A DNA stretch of 64,000 nt, from assembly GCA_963755695.1 (NCBI GenBank), contig CAVWLB010000010.1:868001-932000 (forward strand), given 5' to 3'. The position numbers and the translations under genes were made by a program. The notes beneath the pieces were generated by a model that was not told the origin of the DNA, ran no database searches, and saw only the letters and a program-made list of their open reading frames with translations. Below are positions 18,149 to 25,724 of this stretch, one piece after another. This stretch comes from QHWT01 sp963755695 (GTDB lineage: Bacteria > Acidobacteriota > Vicinamibacteria > Vicinamibacterales > 2-12-FULL-66-21). Each line of letters opens with the position of its first letter. Within the stretch, counting starts at the first letter, position 1.

Positions 18149-18529
18149 ATGATCGAGCGGCGCTTCGTTCCTCACTTCAGCGTGACGACCATTGACGGCG
18201 ACCTTTGCCCGTACGCTGAGCTCTGGCAGAAGAAGAATCTCCTGCTGGTGGTTCTGCCGCGAGCGAGGTCATCCGACATCGACAGCTACGTCTCAGTCCT
18301 TCGGGACCACAGCGGCGAGCTGCAGGCAACCGACACGACCTGCGTGATCACCAGCGACCGAGTTCCGGGTGTGGCCTTTCCCGGGGTCGTGATTGCGGAT
18401 CGATGGGGGGAGATCACGTTTAGCGCGGAAGCCGGATCAGCATCCGAGCTGCCGCCTTATGACACGCTCATCGACTGGCTCCGACATATCCAGAGCCGAT
18501 GCCCTGAATGCGAGGGGGAAGCGCGTTAG
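18149..18529 (+). CDS. Small thioredoxin-fold-like hypothetical protein
   Basis: A 126-residue protein starting at the ATG 17 bases after the antiporter stop. The N-terminal pattern FVPHFSVTTIDGDLCPYAELWQ then KNLLLVVLP resembles the beginning of AhpC/TSA or thioredoxin-like folds (P-F-x-L-x-x-x-D-G), but there is no CxxC at the usual active-site position; a C-P-E-C pair occurs only near the C-terminus. It may be a redox partner or an inactive fold. Its last 62 bases overlap the convergent gene on the other strand. I do not recognise a named family. Confidence 0.6.
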   Translation: MIERRFVPHFSVTTIDGDLCPYAELWQKKNLLLVVLPRARSSDIDSYVSVLRDHSGELQATDTTCVITSDRVPGVAFPGVVIADRWGEITFSAEAGSASELPPYDTLIDWLRHIQSRCPECEGEAR

Positions 18530-19580
18530 CGGCCCCGCCACGCCGGTTGAACTCCTCCTCGAGCCGGGCTTTCAACGCGCGGAGCGTGTGATCCGCCCCC
18601 TTGCGCGCTCGCGACTTGGTGATCGCCCGCTTCATGCCCCCAAGCAGGCCGTCGAAGGCATCGACGCGCGAGCGGTTGATGTAGATGACGCGAGTGAGAG
18701 GGCCCGAAGGCGTGGACCTGTCTTCGAGCAGCGTCAGCCCGAGCGACGCGGTGAAGTAGTGGCTCGCGTAGATCTGCTTCGTCGCGATGGCGATCGGCCC
18801 ACCCGGCCGCTCGCCGATGACCGCGTGCGTCATCGTGATTACCGCTCTCGGCCCGACCCGCTCCGAGGACCAGTAAAGAAATCCCTCCACGCCCCCGGGC
18901 AGGACGCCGGTGAACGTGCTCACGGCCGCACCGAGCGGCGTTTCGCGCGCCAGGTATGGAGAATGCTCGACGATCAGTCGGAGCTCCTCCGCAATCCGAT
19001 CCGTCCGGCTGCTGTCGCGGTATTCGATGAGGGCAGAATCGCCGTGCGCCAGGTAGCGCGCGGCATAGGCGGCCAGGTGCTGCCGATAGGTGTCGGCAAT
19101 ACGCGCCCCGTCTTCGAGGCCGGATGCCGTCAGCGACCGGATCCGCTCGATGCCCGCGACGTCGAGTTTCAACGCGCAGTCGCCGGCGCGGCATTCGCGC
19201 AGGTCATCGAGATCGCCGCCGGCGATCTTCAACATGGCAAAGTCGGCGGCTGATGGCGGAGACCCGAAGCGGTGCGCCTGCAGGACCGGCTCACCGGTCT
19301 TGAAGGCTTCGATGTCGCGGAACTGCGACACATAGAACGCCGGTGGCACCGCCACGTCGATTACAGCGCAGATAGCCAGTTCTGCCGAATCCGTGTCCAG
19401 TGCTTTCGCGGCAGTCTCTCCACGCGCGACACGAGCGACGTCGTCGTTCGTGAACCGCGCATACGTCTGCAGGAACGTGACCGAGTCGATCCCGCGATCG
19501 GCGCCGACTGGCGTGCCGGAGCACAGTCCGACCACACCGAGTGCGGCAAGACCGGCATTGATTGCTGTTCCGGGACGCAT
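18468..19580 (-). CDS. Hypothetical exported protein
   Basis: A 370-residue protein with a signal peptide (residues 5-26, INAGLAALGVVGLCSGTPVGA). I do not recognise the family, although similar unnamed proteins are familiar from acidobacterial genomes. Features: a region rich in DVA/VAVPPAFYVSQFRDIEAFK, a C-G-D-C-type pair (ECRAGDCALKLDV), and a beta-rich C-terminal half (FLYWSSERVGPRAVITMTHAVI, TASLGLTLLEDRS) that could be a START/lipid-transfer-like fold; this is a guess. The basic C-terminus (RRGGAANALPPRIQG) overlaps the convergent small gene by 62 bases. Confidence 0.7.
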   Translation of the reverse strand: MRPGTAINAGLAALGVVGLCSGTPVGADRGIDSVTFLQTYARFTNDDVARVARGETAAKALDTDSAELAICAVIDVAVPPAFYVSQFRDIEAFKTGEPVLQAHRFGSPPSAADFAMLKIAGGDLDDLRECRAGDCALKLDVAGIERIRSLTASGLEDGARIADTYRQHLAAYAARYLAHGDSALIEYRDSSRTDRIAEELRLIVEHSPYLARETPLGAAVSTFTGVLPGGVEGFLYWSSERVGPRAVITMTHAVIGERPGGPIAIATKQIYASHYFTASLGLTLLEDRSTPSGPLTRVIYINRSRVDAFDGLLGGMKRAITKSRARKGADHTLRALKARLEEEFNRRGGAANALPPRIQGIGSGYVGASR

Positions 19581-19707
19581 CGGGGTTCTAGGTCAAGCCT
19601 ACCGCGGATCCTGCAATTCACCGAACGTCGGGGCCATTTCACCCGTGTATCGGTGCAATTCCCTTCGACTTTGGCGGCTGGATCACCTGATGTGCAAAGA
19701 TCTTCAG

Positions 19708-20712
19708 ATGGACGACGTCATCGTCATCGGGGCGGGGCCAGTGGGTCTGGCCTGCGCGATTGAAGCAGACCGCGCGGGTCTGAGCTCGCGGGTCATCGAG
19801 AAGGGCTCTCTCGTCAACTCCATCGTCGGTTATCCCGCGAAGATGGAATTCTTTTCGACGCCGGAACTGATCGAAATCGGGGGATATCCGTTTCCGGTGC
19901 AGGGATACAAGCCGACCCGTGAGGAGGCGGTCGAGTACTACCGTGGGGTCATGGAACGGGCCGCGATCGACGTGCAGCTTTACGAGCGGGTGCTCGAGGT
20001 CGGCGGTGAGCGCGGCGATTTCACCGTGGTTACCGAGAAGGGCGAGTATCGCGCGAAGCACGTGATTGTCTCGACCGGTTTCTTCGATCGGCCGAATCTG
20101 ATGAACGTGCCAGGAGAGGATCTGCCGAAAGTCACGCACTACTACCGCGAGCCGTATCAGTACGTTCGACAGAAAGTCGCGGTGATCGGCGCGCGGAACT
20201 CTGCGGCGAAAGTGGCGCTCGACTGCTATCGTCACGGCGCCGAAGTGACGCTCGTCGTCCGGGCGCTCAACCTGTCCACCAAGATCAAGTACTGGATCAA
20301 GCCGGACCTCGAGAACCGGATCAAAGAAGGCAGCATCCGCGCGTATTTCAAGACCGTCGTCGAGGAAATCCGCGAGTCATCGATCGTGCTGCGCGGGCCG
20401 AAGGGCGTGAGCGAGATCGAGAACGACTGGGTGATCGCCATGACCGGCTATCACCCCGATTACGATTTCCTCGAAACGCTGGGACTGCAGTTCGTGGATG
20501 ATGAATATCGCACGCCGCTCTTCGACGCGACAACGTTCGAGACGACGAGGCCGGGCGTCTATCTTGCGGGCACCGTCTGCGGCGGTTACAGCACTGGCCG
20601 CTGGTTCATCGAGAACGGCCGCTTTCACGCGCAGCAGATCGTCAAGCACATCTCCGGACTCCGGGCCGACCCGATTCCTTTCGAATCAATCCACTGGAAG
20701 ACGGACGAGTAA
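19708..20712 (+). CDS. ypdA: YpdA-type flavin disulfide reductase (putative bacillithiol disulfide reductase)
   Basis: A 334-residue FAD- and NADPH-binding reductase. The FAD motif GAGPVG (8-13), the family hallmark VNSIVGYPAKMEFFSTPELIEIGGYPF, the second nucleotide motif VIGARNSAAKVAL (159-171), and a C-terminal AGTVCGGYSTGRWFIENGR place it firmly in the YpdA/Bdr family, which in Firmicutes reduces oxidised bacillithiol. In Staphylococcus YpdA the glycine-rich loop reads G-G-G-P-C-G with an essential Cys14; here that position is Val12, so catalysis must differ or use another thiol such as C291. ATG 19708 fits homologue starts. A monothiol bacilliredoxin (YtxJ) lies at 39.6 kb. Confidence 0.85.
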   Translation: MDDVIVIGAGPVGLACAIEADRAGLSSRVIEKGSLVNSIVGYPAKMEFFSTPELIEIGGYPFPVQGYKPTREEAVEYYRGVMERAAIDVQLYERVLEVGGERGDFTVVTEKGEYRAKHVIVSTGFFDRPNLMNVPGEDLPKVTHYYREPYQYVRQKVAVIGARNSAAKVALDCYRHGAEVTLVVRALNLSTKIKYWIKPDLENRIKEGSIRAYFKTVVEEIRESSIVLRGPKGVSEIENDWVIAMTGYHPDYDFLETLGLQFVDDEYRTPLFDATTFETTRPGVYLAGTVCGGYSTGRWFIENGRFHAQQIVKHISGLRADPIPFESIHWKTDE

Positions 20713-20755
20713 GAGATTTGCCGATTCGACGACGGCGGGTCTCCCGACTCAGGGC

Positions 20756-20799
20756 GGCGCCTTTAAAGGGGCGCCCTACACCGAGTGAGGCGCCCTACA
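20756..20799. repeat. GGCGCC palindromes with GGCGCCCTACA direct repeats
   Basis: The gap between convergent genes contains GGCGCC TTTAAA GG GGCGCC (a near-perfect dyad, 20756-20775) and two direct copies of GGCGCCCTACA (20770-20780, 20789-20799). It could end transcription from both sides or be an intergenic repeat; GGCGCC-centred dyads also occur at about 48362 and 54810. Confidence 0.5.
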
Positions 20800-20815
20800 A
20801 ACTTGGAGTACGCTT

Positions 20816-22498
20816 TCAGCGTCCGGTCTTGCGCTCTGCCGCGACCTGCGCTGGCGTCACTGCCGACGCGCCCTTGCCAAAGGCCGCCCGAACGAACGTC
20901 AGGACGTCTGCGGTGTCTGCGTCGTTCAGAACCGTCGCAAACGCCGGCATCAGGTTCGAGTACTTCGGGCGGTCGGCCGGGAGCGCTTGGGCCGGACCGT
21001 TCAAGACGGTACGAATCAACGTGGCGGGATCACCCGCGACGACCGCCAATCCAACCAGCGGCGGCTGCATGCCAGAGACGCCGTTGCCGTCGGGCATGTG
21101 GCAGGCCGCGCAGATTTGTTGATAGAGCTGGGCGCCGTGCGACCGATCGTCGGACGCGCCGGAGCTGGGCGAGGCTGCGGTTGGTGCCCGACGCGCGGTC
21201 GTGGTCGTCTCGCCCGTGTAGATGACCCGCCAGATGCGGCCCTTTTCGGTGTCCGTGATGTACATGGATCCATCAGGGCCGACGGCAACACCGGCAGGCC
21301 GGAACCGCGCGTCGCCGGTGTTGACGAACTGATCCTTGCCGGCAAAATCATTGGCGAACGTCTCGTACGTGCCAACCGGCATCCCCTTGGCGTCGAAGGG
21401 GACGAACGCGACCTGGTACCCTGCCTGGGGGCGAGGCGCACGATTCCAGGAACCATGGAAGGCGACGAACGCCCCGCCGCGATATTTCTCGGGGAATTGC
21501 GTGCCGTTGTACAGCGTCATCTGGATTGGCGCCCAATGTGCGGGAAACGCAACCACCGGCTTGTCGAACGGGTCCGGATCGATGCGTTTGAAGTTGTCTC
21601 CGCCGAATTCCGGCGAGAGCATGTGCGCTTTCTTGAACGGATCCCAGTAGGAGGTCGGCCACCCGAGGTTCGATCCCTCGTTCAGCATGTGCATCACTTC
21701 CGACACCCGCTCGGCGTTATCGAGCTCGTCGTAGTGAACGGGATCGACGACATTCAGGTTGTCGCGTCCCATCTGCACCATGAAGAAGTGCTTCGACACG
21801 GCGTTCCAGACGAGCGCGAGCGAGTGTCGATGGCCGGTGGAGAAGCGGGTCCCATCGGCCTGGGTCTGATTGAGCCGGTTCGCGTCGAACCGCCAGAACC
21901 CGCCGAATGTCTTCTGGAACTCGGTGGCATTCATGCCTTTCGCACCGAACTGCCGATCGGGCTTGCTATAAACGTTGTAGGGCGAGCCGACCTCGACCAG
22001 CATCCGTCCCTGGTCATCGAACGCGAAGGCCTTCGCGTCGTGATCTTTTTCGGCTGGGAGGTTCGAGACCACCGTCTCCAGCGGACTCGTAGGTACCAGC
22101 TCACCCGGCGTGTACTTGTAACGGTAGACCGTCGTTCGGCTCGAGTGATAAAGCCAGCCATCATGAAACGCGATGTGCGTGCCGCCATCGCCTGGACCGA
22201 ACTCTTTGATGGTTTCGGCGCGTCCATCGCCGTCCGCATCACGCAGCGCGAAAATGCCTCCGAACTGTCCCTTTGCGTAGATGTCGCCGTTGGGCGCTAC
22301 CGCGATACCGCGGAGTCGTTCGTCGTTGTTGCCAACCTTGCGGTTCGCCACGAGATTGTCCGCTACGACCAGCGCGCGAAACCCCGGCGGCAACGTAATC
22401 GCTCCGTCGTCGGGATCCGGCGTCGGAAGCGAAGGGGGAGGAACGCCCGCGGCAAGAGCGCCTGCGAGCACGAGCGTGAGAGCGAGCATTCTGGCCAT
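20816..22498 (-). CDS. Secreted PQQ-dependent sugar dehydrogenase fused to cytochrome c
   Basis: A 560-residue exported dehydrogenase. The start at 22498 (MARMLALTLVLAGALAAG) gives a signal peptide; an in-frame reading to 22570 adds unsupported residues. A glucose/sorbosone dehydrogenase propeller fills most of the protein (GFRALVVADNL, RGIAVAPNGDIYAK, FDDQGRMLVEVGSPYN, RFRPAGVAVGPDGSMYITDT), with the loop DADGDGRAE likely binding Ca2+. A C-terminal class I cytochrome c has haem site CAACH and a distal NLMPAF Met. It should oxidise aldoses in the periplasm and pass electrons to the respiratory chain. The intergenic space before the divergent gene is 95 bases. Confidence 0.9.
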   Translation of the reverse strand: MARMLALTLVLAGALAAGVPPPSLPTPDPDDGAITLPPGFRALVVADNLVANRKVGNNDERLRGIAVAPNGDIYAKGQFGGIFALRDADGDGRAETIKEFGPGDGGTHIAFHDGWLYHSSRTTVYRYKYTPGELVPTSPLETVVSNLPAEKDHDAKAFAFDDQGRMLVEVGSPYNVYSKPDRQFGAKGMNATEFQKTFGGFWRFDANRLNQTQADGTRFSTGHRHSLALVWNAVSKHFFMVQMGRDNLNVVDPVHYDELDNAERVSEVMHMLNEGSNLGWPTSYWDPFKKAHMLSPEFGGDNFKRIDPDPFDKPVVAFPAHWAPIQMTLYNGTQFPEKYRGGAFVAFHGSWNRAPRPQAGYQVAFVPFDAKGMPVGTYETFANDFAGKDQFVNTGDARFRPAGVAVGPDGSMYITDTEKGRIWRVIYTGETTTTARRAPTAASPSSGASDDRSHGAQLYQQICAACHMPDGNGVSGMQPPLVGLAVVAGDPATLIRTVLNGPAQALPADRPKYSNLMPAFATVLNDADTADVLTFVRAAFGKGASAVTPAQVAAERKTGR

Positions 22499-22593
22499 GC
22501 GGTCGTGAAGTATACCGCCCCTTGCCGCCGGCGACTTGCGTCTCGACGGCTTGGCTGTTGAGAATGGCAACTGGACGCTGGAACGCTATCAAG

Positions 22594-23007
22594 ATGACTG
22601 ACCAGGAACTCGTGAGCGCATTCGAGGCGCAAATCGTGCCTGAAGGAGGCTTCCACCATGCGCAGCACGTGCGCGTGGCGTGGTACTACCTGAGGAACCG
22701 GGCGCTCCTCGACGCGCTCGACAGATTTCAGTCGCGCCTCCGCGCATTCGCAGTGGCGCAAGGCAAGCCGGACCTGTATCACGAAACCATTACCATGGCT
22801 TACGTGCTTCTAATCAACGAGCGCCTTCAACAGGACGGTGCGGGCGAGGAGGATTGGCAGGCCTTCGCGGTGCGAAACGCCGACCTGCTCTCGTGGAAGC
22901 CGTCGATCCTGCAGCGCTACTACCGCGACGAGACGCTGTGGTCCGACCGTGCGCGCCGGACGTTCGTCATGCCGGACCGCCTGATGGGGGAGTTCCGCGA
23001 GGCTTGA
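22594..23007 (+). CDS. Conserved hypothetical protein, 137 aa
   Basis: A small cytoplasmic protein of unknown role. From ATG 22594: MTDQELVSAFEAQIVPEGGFHHAQHVRVAWYYL, a His-rich segment near residue 20 (H-H-x-x-H) followed by helices (LLDALDRFQSRLRAFAV), the conserved-looking YHETITMAYVLLI, and SWKPSILQRYYRDETLWSDRARRTFVMPD at the end. The combination H-H-A-Q-H with Y-H-E-T could bind a metal, but I know no characterised member. An alternative ATG ten codons earlier (22564) is possible. It overlaps no neighbour and is convergent with the FtsB-like gene. Confidence 0.65.
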   Translation: MTDQELVSAFEAQIVPEGGFHHAQHVRVAWYYLRNRALLDALDRFQSRLRAFAVAQGKPDLYHETITMAYVLLINERLQQDGAGEEDWQAFAVRNADLLSWKPSILQRYYRDETLWSDRARRTFVMPDRLMGEFREA

Positions 23008-23018
23008 GGTTTCAGGGG

Positions 23019-23447
23019 CTAGCGCCTCTTGTCGGCGTCCTTGACCACGAAAAGAAGCTCGCCCGGTCGGATCAAACCGAGCTCTTCGCGTGCGATGGAC
23101 TCGATCGTGCCCGGATCTTCTCTCAGTCGCCGAATCTCGTCGCGTAATTGCGCATTCTGCTGTCGGAGCGCCGTCAGTGATGCCGCGAGGTCTGCAAATT
23201 GGCGGCTGGCCCGCATGGTTTCCATGAGCCCCTTGTCGCCCACGAGGGCGTCGACGACCAGCACCACCGTCACGAGCACAAGAACGTAATTCAGCAGCCG
23301 GCGGCGCACGGGCGACGGCGCCGGGGCCGCCGGTTGCGCGCGGCGACGCCTCAGCGGCGGCTGGGAGCCGGTATCGGCGCGGCGCGGCCTGCCCTCGTCG
23401 AGCGGAGGCATGGCCGGTTCGTTGGTCGAAATGACACCGTGGGGCAT
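23019..23447 (-). CDS. Septum formation initiator, FtsB/DivIC family
   Basis: A 142-residue bitopic membrane protein of the divisome. A Pro/Arg-rich cytoplasmic N-terminus (1-50) precedes one membrane helix (LLNYVLVLVTVVLVVDALVG, 51-70), then a coiled coil (ASLTALRQQNAQLRDEIRRL) and the family signature DPGTIESIAREELGLIRPGE with L-L-F-V-V at the end. FtsB/DivIC pairs with FtsL and FtsQ/DivIB to activate septal wall synthesis. The N-terminal extension is longer than in E. coli FtsB. It is divergent from cutA with 69 bases between, an AT-rich stretch likely holding both promoters. Confidence 0.88.
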   Translation of the reverse strand: MPHGVISTNEPAMPPLDEGRPRRADTGSQPPLRRRRAQPAAPAPSPVRRRLLNYVLVLVTVVLVVDALVGDKGLMETMRASRQFADLAASLTALRQQNAQLRDEIRRLREDPGTIESIAREELGLIRPGELLFVVKDADKRR

Positions 23448-23516
23448 GGCGCGGGAGAACTTCCTTTGTACAATAGTTTCGTCTGTTTTGACTCCCCTCA
23501 TTAGCGGTATATCCGA

Positions 23517-23846
23517 ATGGCAGCAGAATATGTGCTCGTGCTGACTACCCTCCCCGACGATGTGGACGCGTCCGCATTCGGTCGCTCCCTCGTCGAGGAG
23601 CGGCTGGCTGCCTGCGTGAACCTGCTGCCGACGATGCAGTCGGTCTACCGGTGGGAGGGGCATGTCGAGCAGGAATCTGAGCGTCAGCTCATCATCAAGA
23701 CCACCCGCGATCGCACGCTTGCCCTCTGGGACCGTGTGCGAGAGCTCCATCCCTACGAAGTGCCCGAGTTCGTCGTCGTACCGATCGTCGACGGCAATGA
23801 CGCCTACCTCCGTTGGATCGGCGAGTCGACGCGCGACGCACGATGA
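23517..23846 (+). CDS. cutA: CutA divalent-cation tolerance protein
   Basis: A 109-residue trimeric PII-like protein. It matches the family end to end: VLTTLPDD, LVEERLAACVNLLPTMQSVYRWEG, ERQLIIKTTRDR, and the C-terminal HPYEVPEFVVVPIVDGNDAYLRWI. CutA is linked with copper tolerance, though its function remains debated. The ATG at 23517 follows a TATATC only three bases upstream with no ribosome binding site, so the message may be leaderless. The stop overlaps the DedA start (ATGA), indicating coupling. Confidence 0.93.
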   Translation: MAAEYVLVLTTLPDDVDASAFGRSLVEERLAACVNLLPTMQSVYRWEGHVEQESERQLIIKTTRDRTLALWDRVRELHPYEVPEFVVVPIVDGNDAYLRWIGESTRDAR

Positions 23847-24496
23847 GCACACTGATTGATTTCGTTCTTCACATCGACACGCACCTGGCCGAGTTCGTCA
23901 GCGCTTATGGCGCCTGGGTGTACGGACTGCTGTTCGGGATCGTGTTCGCGGAAACCGGCTTTGTCGTCACCCCGTTCCTGCCCGGGGATTCTCTGCTGTT
24001 TGCCACCGGCGCGCTGGCGGCGACCGGCATCCTGAACCCCTGGCTGGCGGCGCTGCTGCTCGCCACCGCGGCGTTTAGCGGAAATACTGTGAACTACGCG
24101 GTGGGCCGCTATATCGGCCCGCGGGCATTCAGCGCCGGCGACACGTCAGGACTCTCGCACAAGCTCCTCAACCGTGAGCATCTTCAGCGGGCGCACGCCT
24201 TTTTCGAGCAATACGGGGGGAAGGCGGTGGTGCTCGGACGGTTTGTTCCGATTGTCAGGACGTTCGTTCCGTTTGTCGCGGGCGCCGCGCAGATGTCCTG
24301 GCCCTCGTTCGTCTTCTACAACCTGACCGGAGCCGTCGCCTGGGTGGTACTGTGCCTGGGGGCCGGTTTCCTGTTCGGCAACGTTCCGATCATCAAGAAC
24401 AACTTCTCGCTCGTGACGATTGGCATCGTCCTGGTGTCGATTCTGCCGATGATCGTGGAACTGCTGCGGCACCGCCGGCCGCGGAGAACGGTCTAA
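23843..24496 (+). CDS. DedA family membrane protein
   Basis: A 217-residue inner-membrane protein of the DedA/SNARE-associated family. Segments: an N-terminal helix followed by GIVFAETGFVVTPFLPGDSLLFATGAL (the Glu and the F/P-x-P-G-D motif are family hallmarks), GNTVNYAVGRYIGPRAF, the re-entrant signature FGGK-like FFEQYGGKAVVLGRFVPIVRTFVPFVAG with both conserved Arg residues, and a last helix. DedA proteins are implicated in undecaprenyl-phosphate or phosphatidylethanolamine flipping and in proton-motive-force homeostasis. The start overlaps the cutA stop by four bases. Confidence 0.92.
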   Translation: MSTLIDFVLHIDTHLAEFVSAYGAWVYGLLFGIVFAETGFVVTPFLPGDSLLFATGALAATGILNPWLAALLLATAAFSGNTVNYAVGRYIGPRAFSAGDTSGLSHKLLNREHLQRAHAFFEQYGGKAVVLGRFVPIVRTFVPFVAGAAQMSWPSFVFYNLTGAVAWVVLCLGAGFLFGNVPIIKNNFSLVTIGIVLVSILPMIVELLRHRRPRRTV

Positions 24497-24528
24497 CCCG
24501 GCGCCCCAGGGGCGATGGGGTTCGCGAC

Positions 24529-25680
24529 CTACGATAAGGCTTGCTCGAGGTCGGCGATGAGATCGGCCGGGTCTTCGATCCCGACGGAAATCCGTACCAG
24601 GCTGTCGGTCAGGCCGATCTCCTTGCGCCGGCCGGGTGGCACCGAGGCGTGCGTCATCGTCGCCGGGTGCGAGATGAGCGTTTCGACGCCACCGAGGCTT
24701 TCGGCCAGCGACATCAGGCGGACGCGGTTCATGACGCACCGCGCCGCTTCGAAGGTCCCGACGTCGAAGGAGAGCATTCCGCCGAAGCCGCGCATCTGAC
24801 GCTTCGCAAGATCGTGCTGCGGATGGCTGGTCAGTCCCGGGTAGAGCACCTTTGTGACCTTGGGATGACCCGCGAGGAATTCGGCGAGTGCCATGGCGTT
24901 CGTGTTGTGCTGGGCCATCCGCACGGTGAGTGTCTTCGTGCCGCGGAGCACGAGCCATGAATCGAATGGACTGAGAATCGCTCCCTCCGTGTTCTGGATG
25001 AACCGCAGCCATTCGATATCCTCGTCCTGCACCGCGACGACGACTCCCCCGACGCTGTCACTGTGACCATTGAGGTACTTCGTGGTGCTGTGGACCACCA
25101 GATCCGCGCCGAATTCGATCGGGCGCTGGACTGCCGGACTCGCGAACGTATTGTCGACGACGAGCCAGGCGCCATGTGCATGAGCGAGGCTTGCCGCCTG
25201 CGCCAGATCCGTCAGGCGCATCACCGGGTTGGTTGGCGTCTCCACGAACAACATCTTCGTCGTCCGGCGCATCGCCGCCTCGATGAGCTCGGGGCGTGAG
25301 GTGTCGACGTAGCTGAACTCCAGGCCGTATTTCGTCAGCACCTTGTCGAACAGCCGGAACGTTCCGCCGTAAGTGTTATCAGTGACGACCACATGGTCGC
25401 CGGATTTGAGCAGGGTCGAGATGGCGCCGATTGCCGCCATGCCTGAGGCATACGCGAACGCCGCCTTGCCTCCCTCGATCGCAGCGACGTTGCCTTCGAG
25501 CGCGGCGCGCGTCGGGTTCTGGGTGCGCGCGTACTCGAAGCCCTTGTGTTTGCCGAGCTCGTCCTGCACGTAAGTCGAGGTCTGAAAGATCGGGGTGATG
25601 ATCGCCCCCGTGCTGGGGTCGGGCGTCTGGCCGGCGTGAATGCAGATGGTGGAGAAGCGCGCGTCGCGGGGGAGTTTCAT
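24529..25680 (-). CDS. Cystathionine gamma-synthase/lyase family PLP enzyme
   Basis: A 383-residue trans-sulfuration enzyme. It has the N-terminal STICIHAGQTPDPSTGAIITPIFQTSTY, the PLP-phosphate segment YASGMAAI, the LFVETPTNP stretch, DNTFASP with the cofactor-binding Asp, and the Schiff-base Lys in HSTTKYLNGHSD. The C-terminus SLGGVETLISHPATMTHA is typical of both cystathionine gamma-synthase (MetB) and gamma-lyase/beta-lyase (MccB/MetC), which cannot be told apart reliably from sequence. The start at 25680 (MKLPRDARFSTICIHAG) fits homologues. It is divergent from the phosphatase gene across a 44-base AT-rich gap. Confidence 0.9.
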   Translation of the reverse strand: MKLPRDARFSTICIHAGQTPDPSTGAIITPIFQTSTYVQDELGKHKGFEYARTQNPTRAALEGNVAAIEGGKAAFAYASGMAAIGAISTLLKSGDHVVVTDNTYGGTFRLFDKVLTKYGLEFSYVDTSRPELIEAAMRRTTKMLFVETPTNPVMRLTDLAQAASLAHAHGAWLVVDNTFASPAVQRPIEFGADLVVHSTTKYLNGHSDSVGGVVVAVQDEDIEWLRFIQNTEGAILSPFDSWLVLRGTKTLTVRMAQHNTNAMALAEFLAGHPKVTKVLYPGLTSHPQHDLAKRQMRGFGGMLSFDVGTFEAARCVMNRVRLMSLAESLGGVETLISHPATMTHASVPPGRRKEIGLTDSLVRISVGIEDPADLIADLEQALS

Positions 25681-25724
25681 GCTCGCCCGACGATAGTCTG
25701 TTATCATTTCGAATTCAATAAGGC

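Noticed and set aside
20987..22561. A 524-codon open frame on the plus strand opposite the sugar dehydrogenase
   Set aside because: It mirrors the codon pattern of the real minus-strand gene; its translation is Arg/Val-rich without any domain, signal or ribosome binding site.
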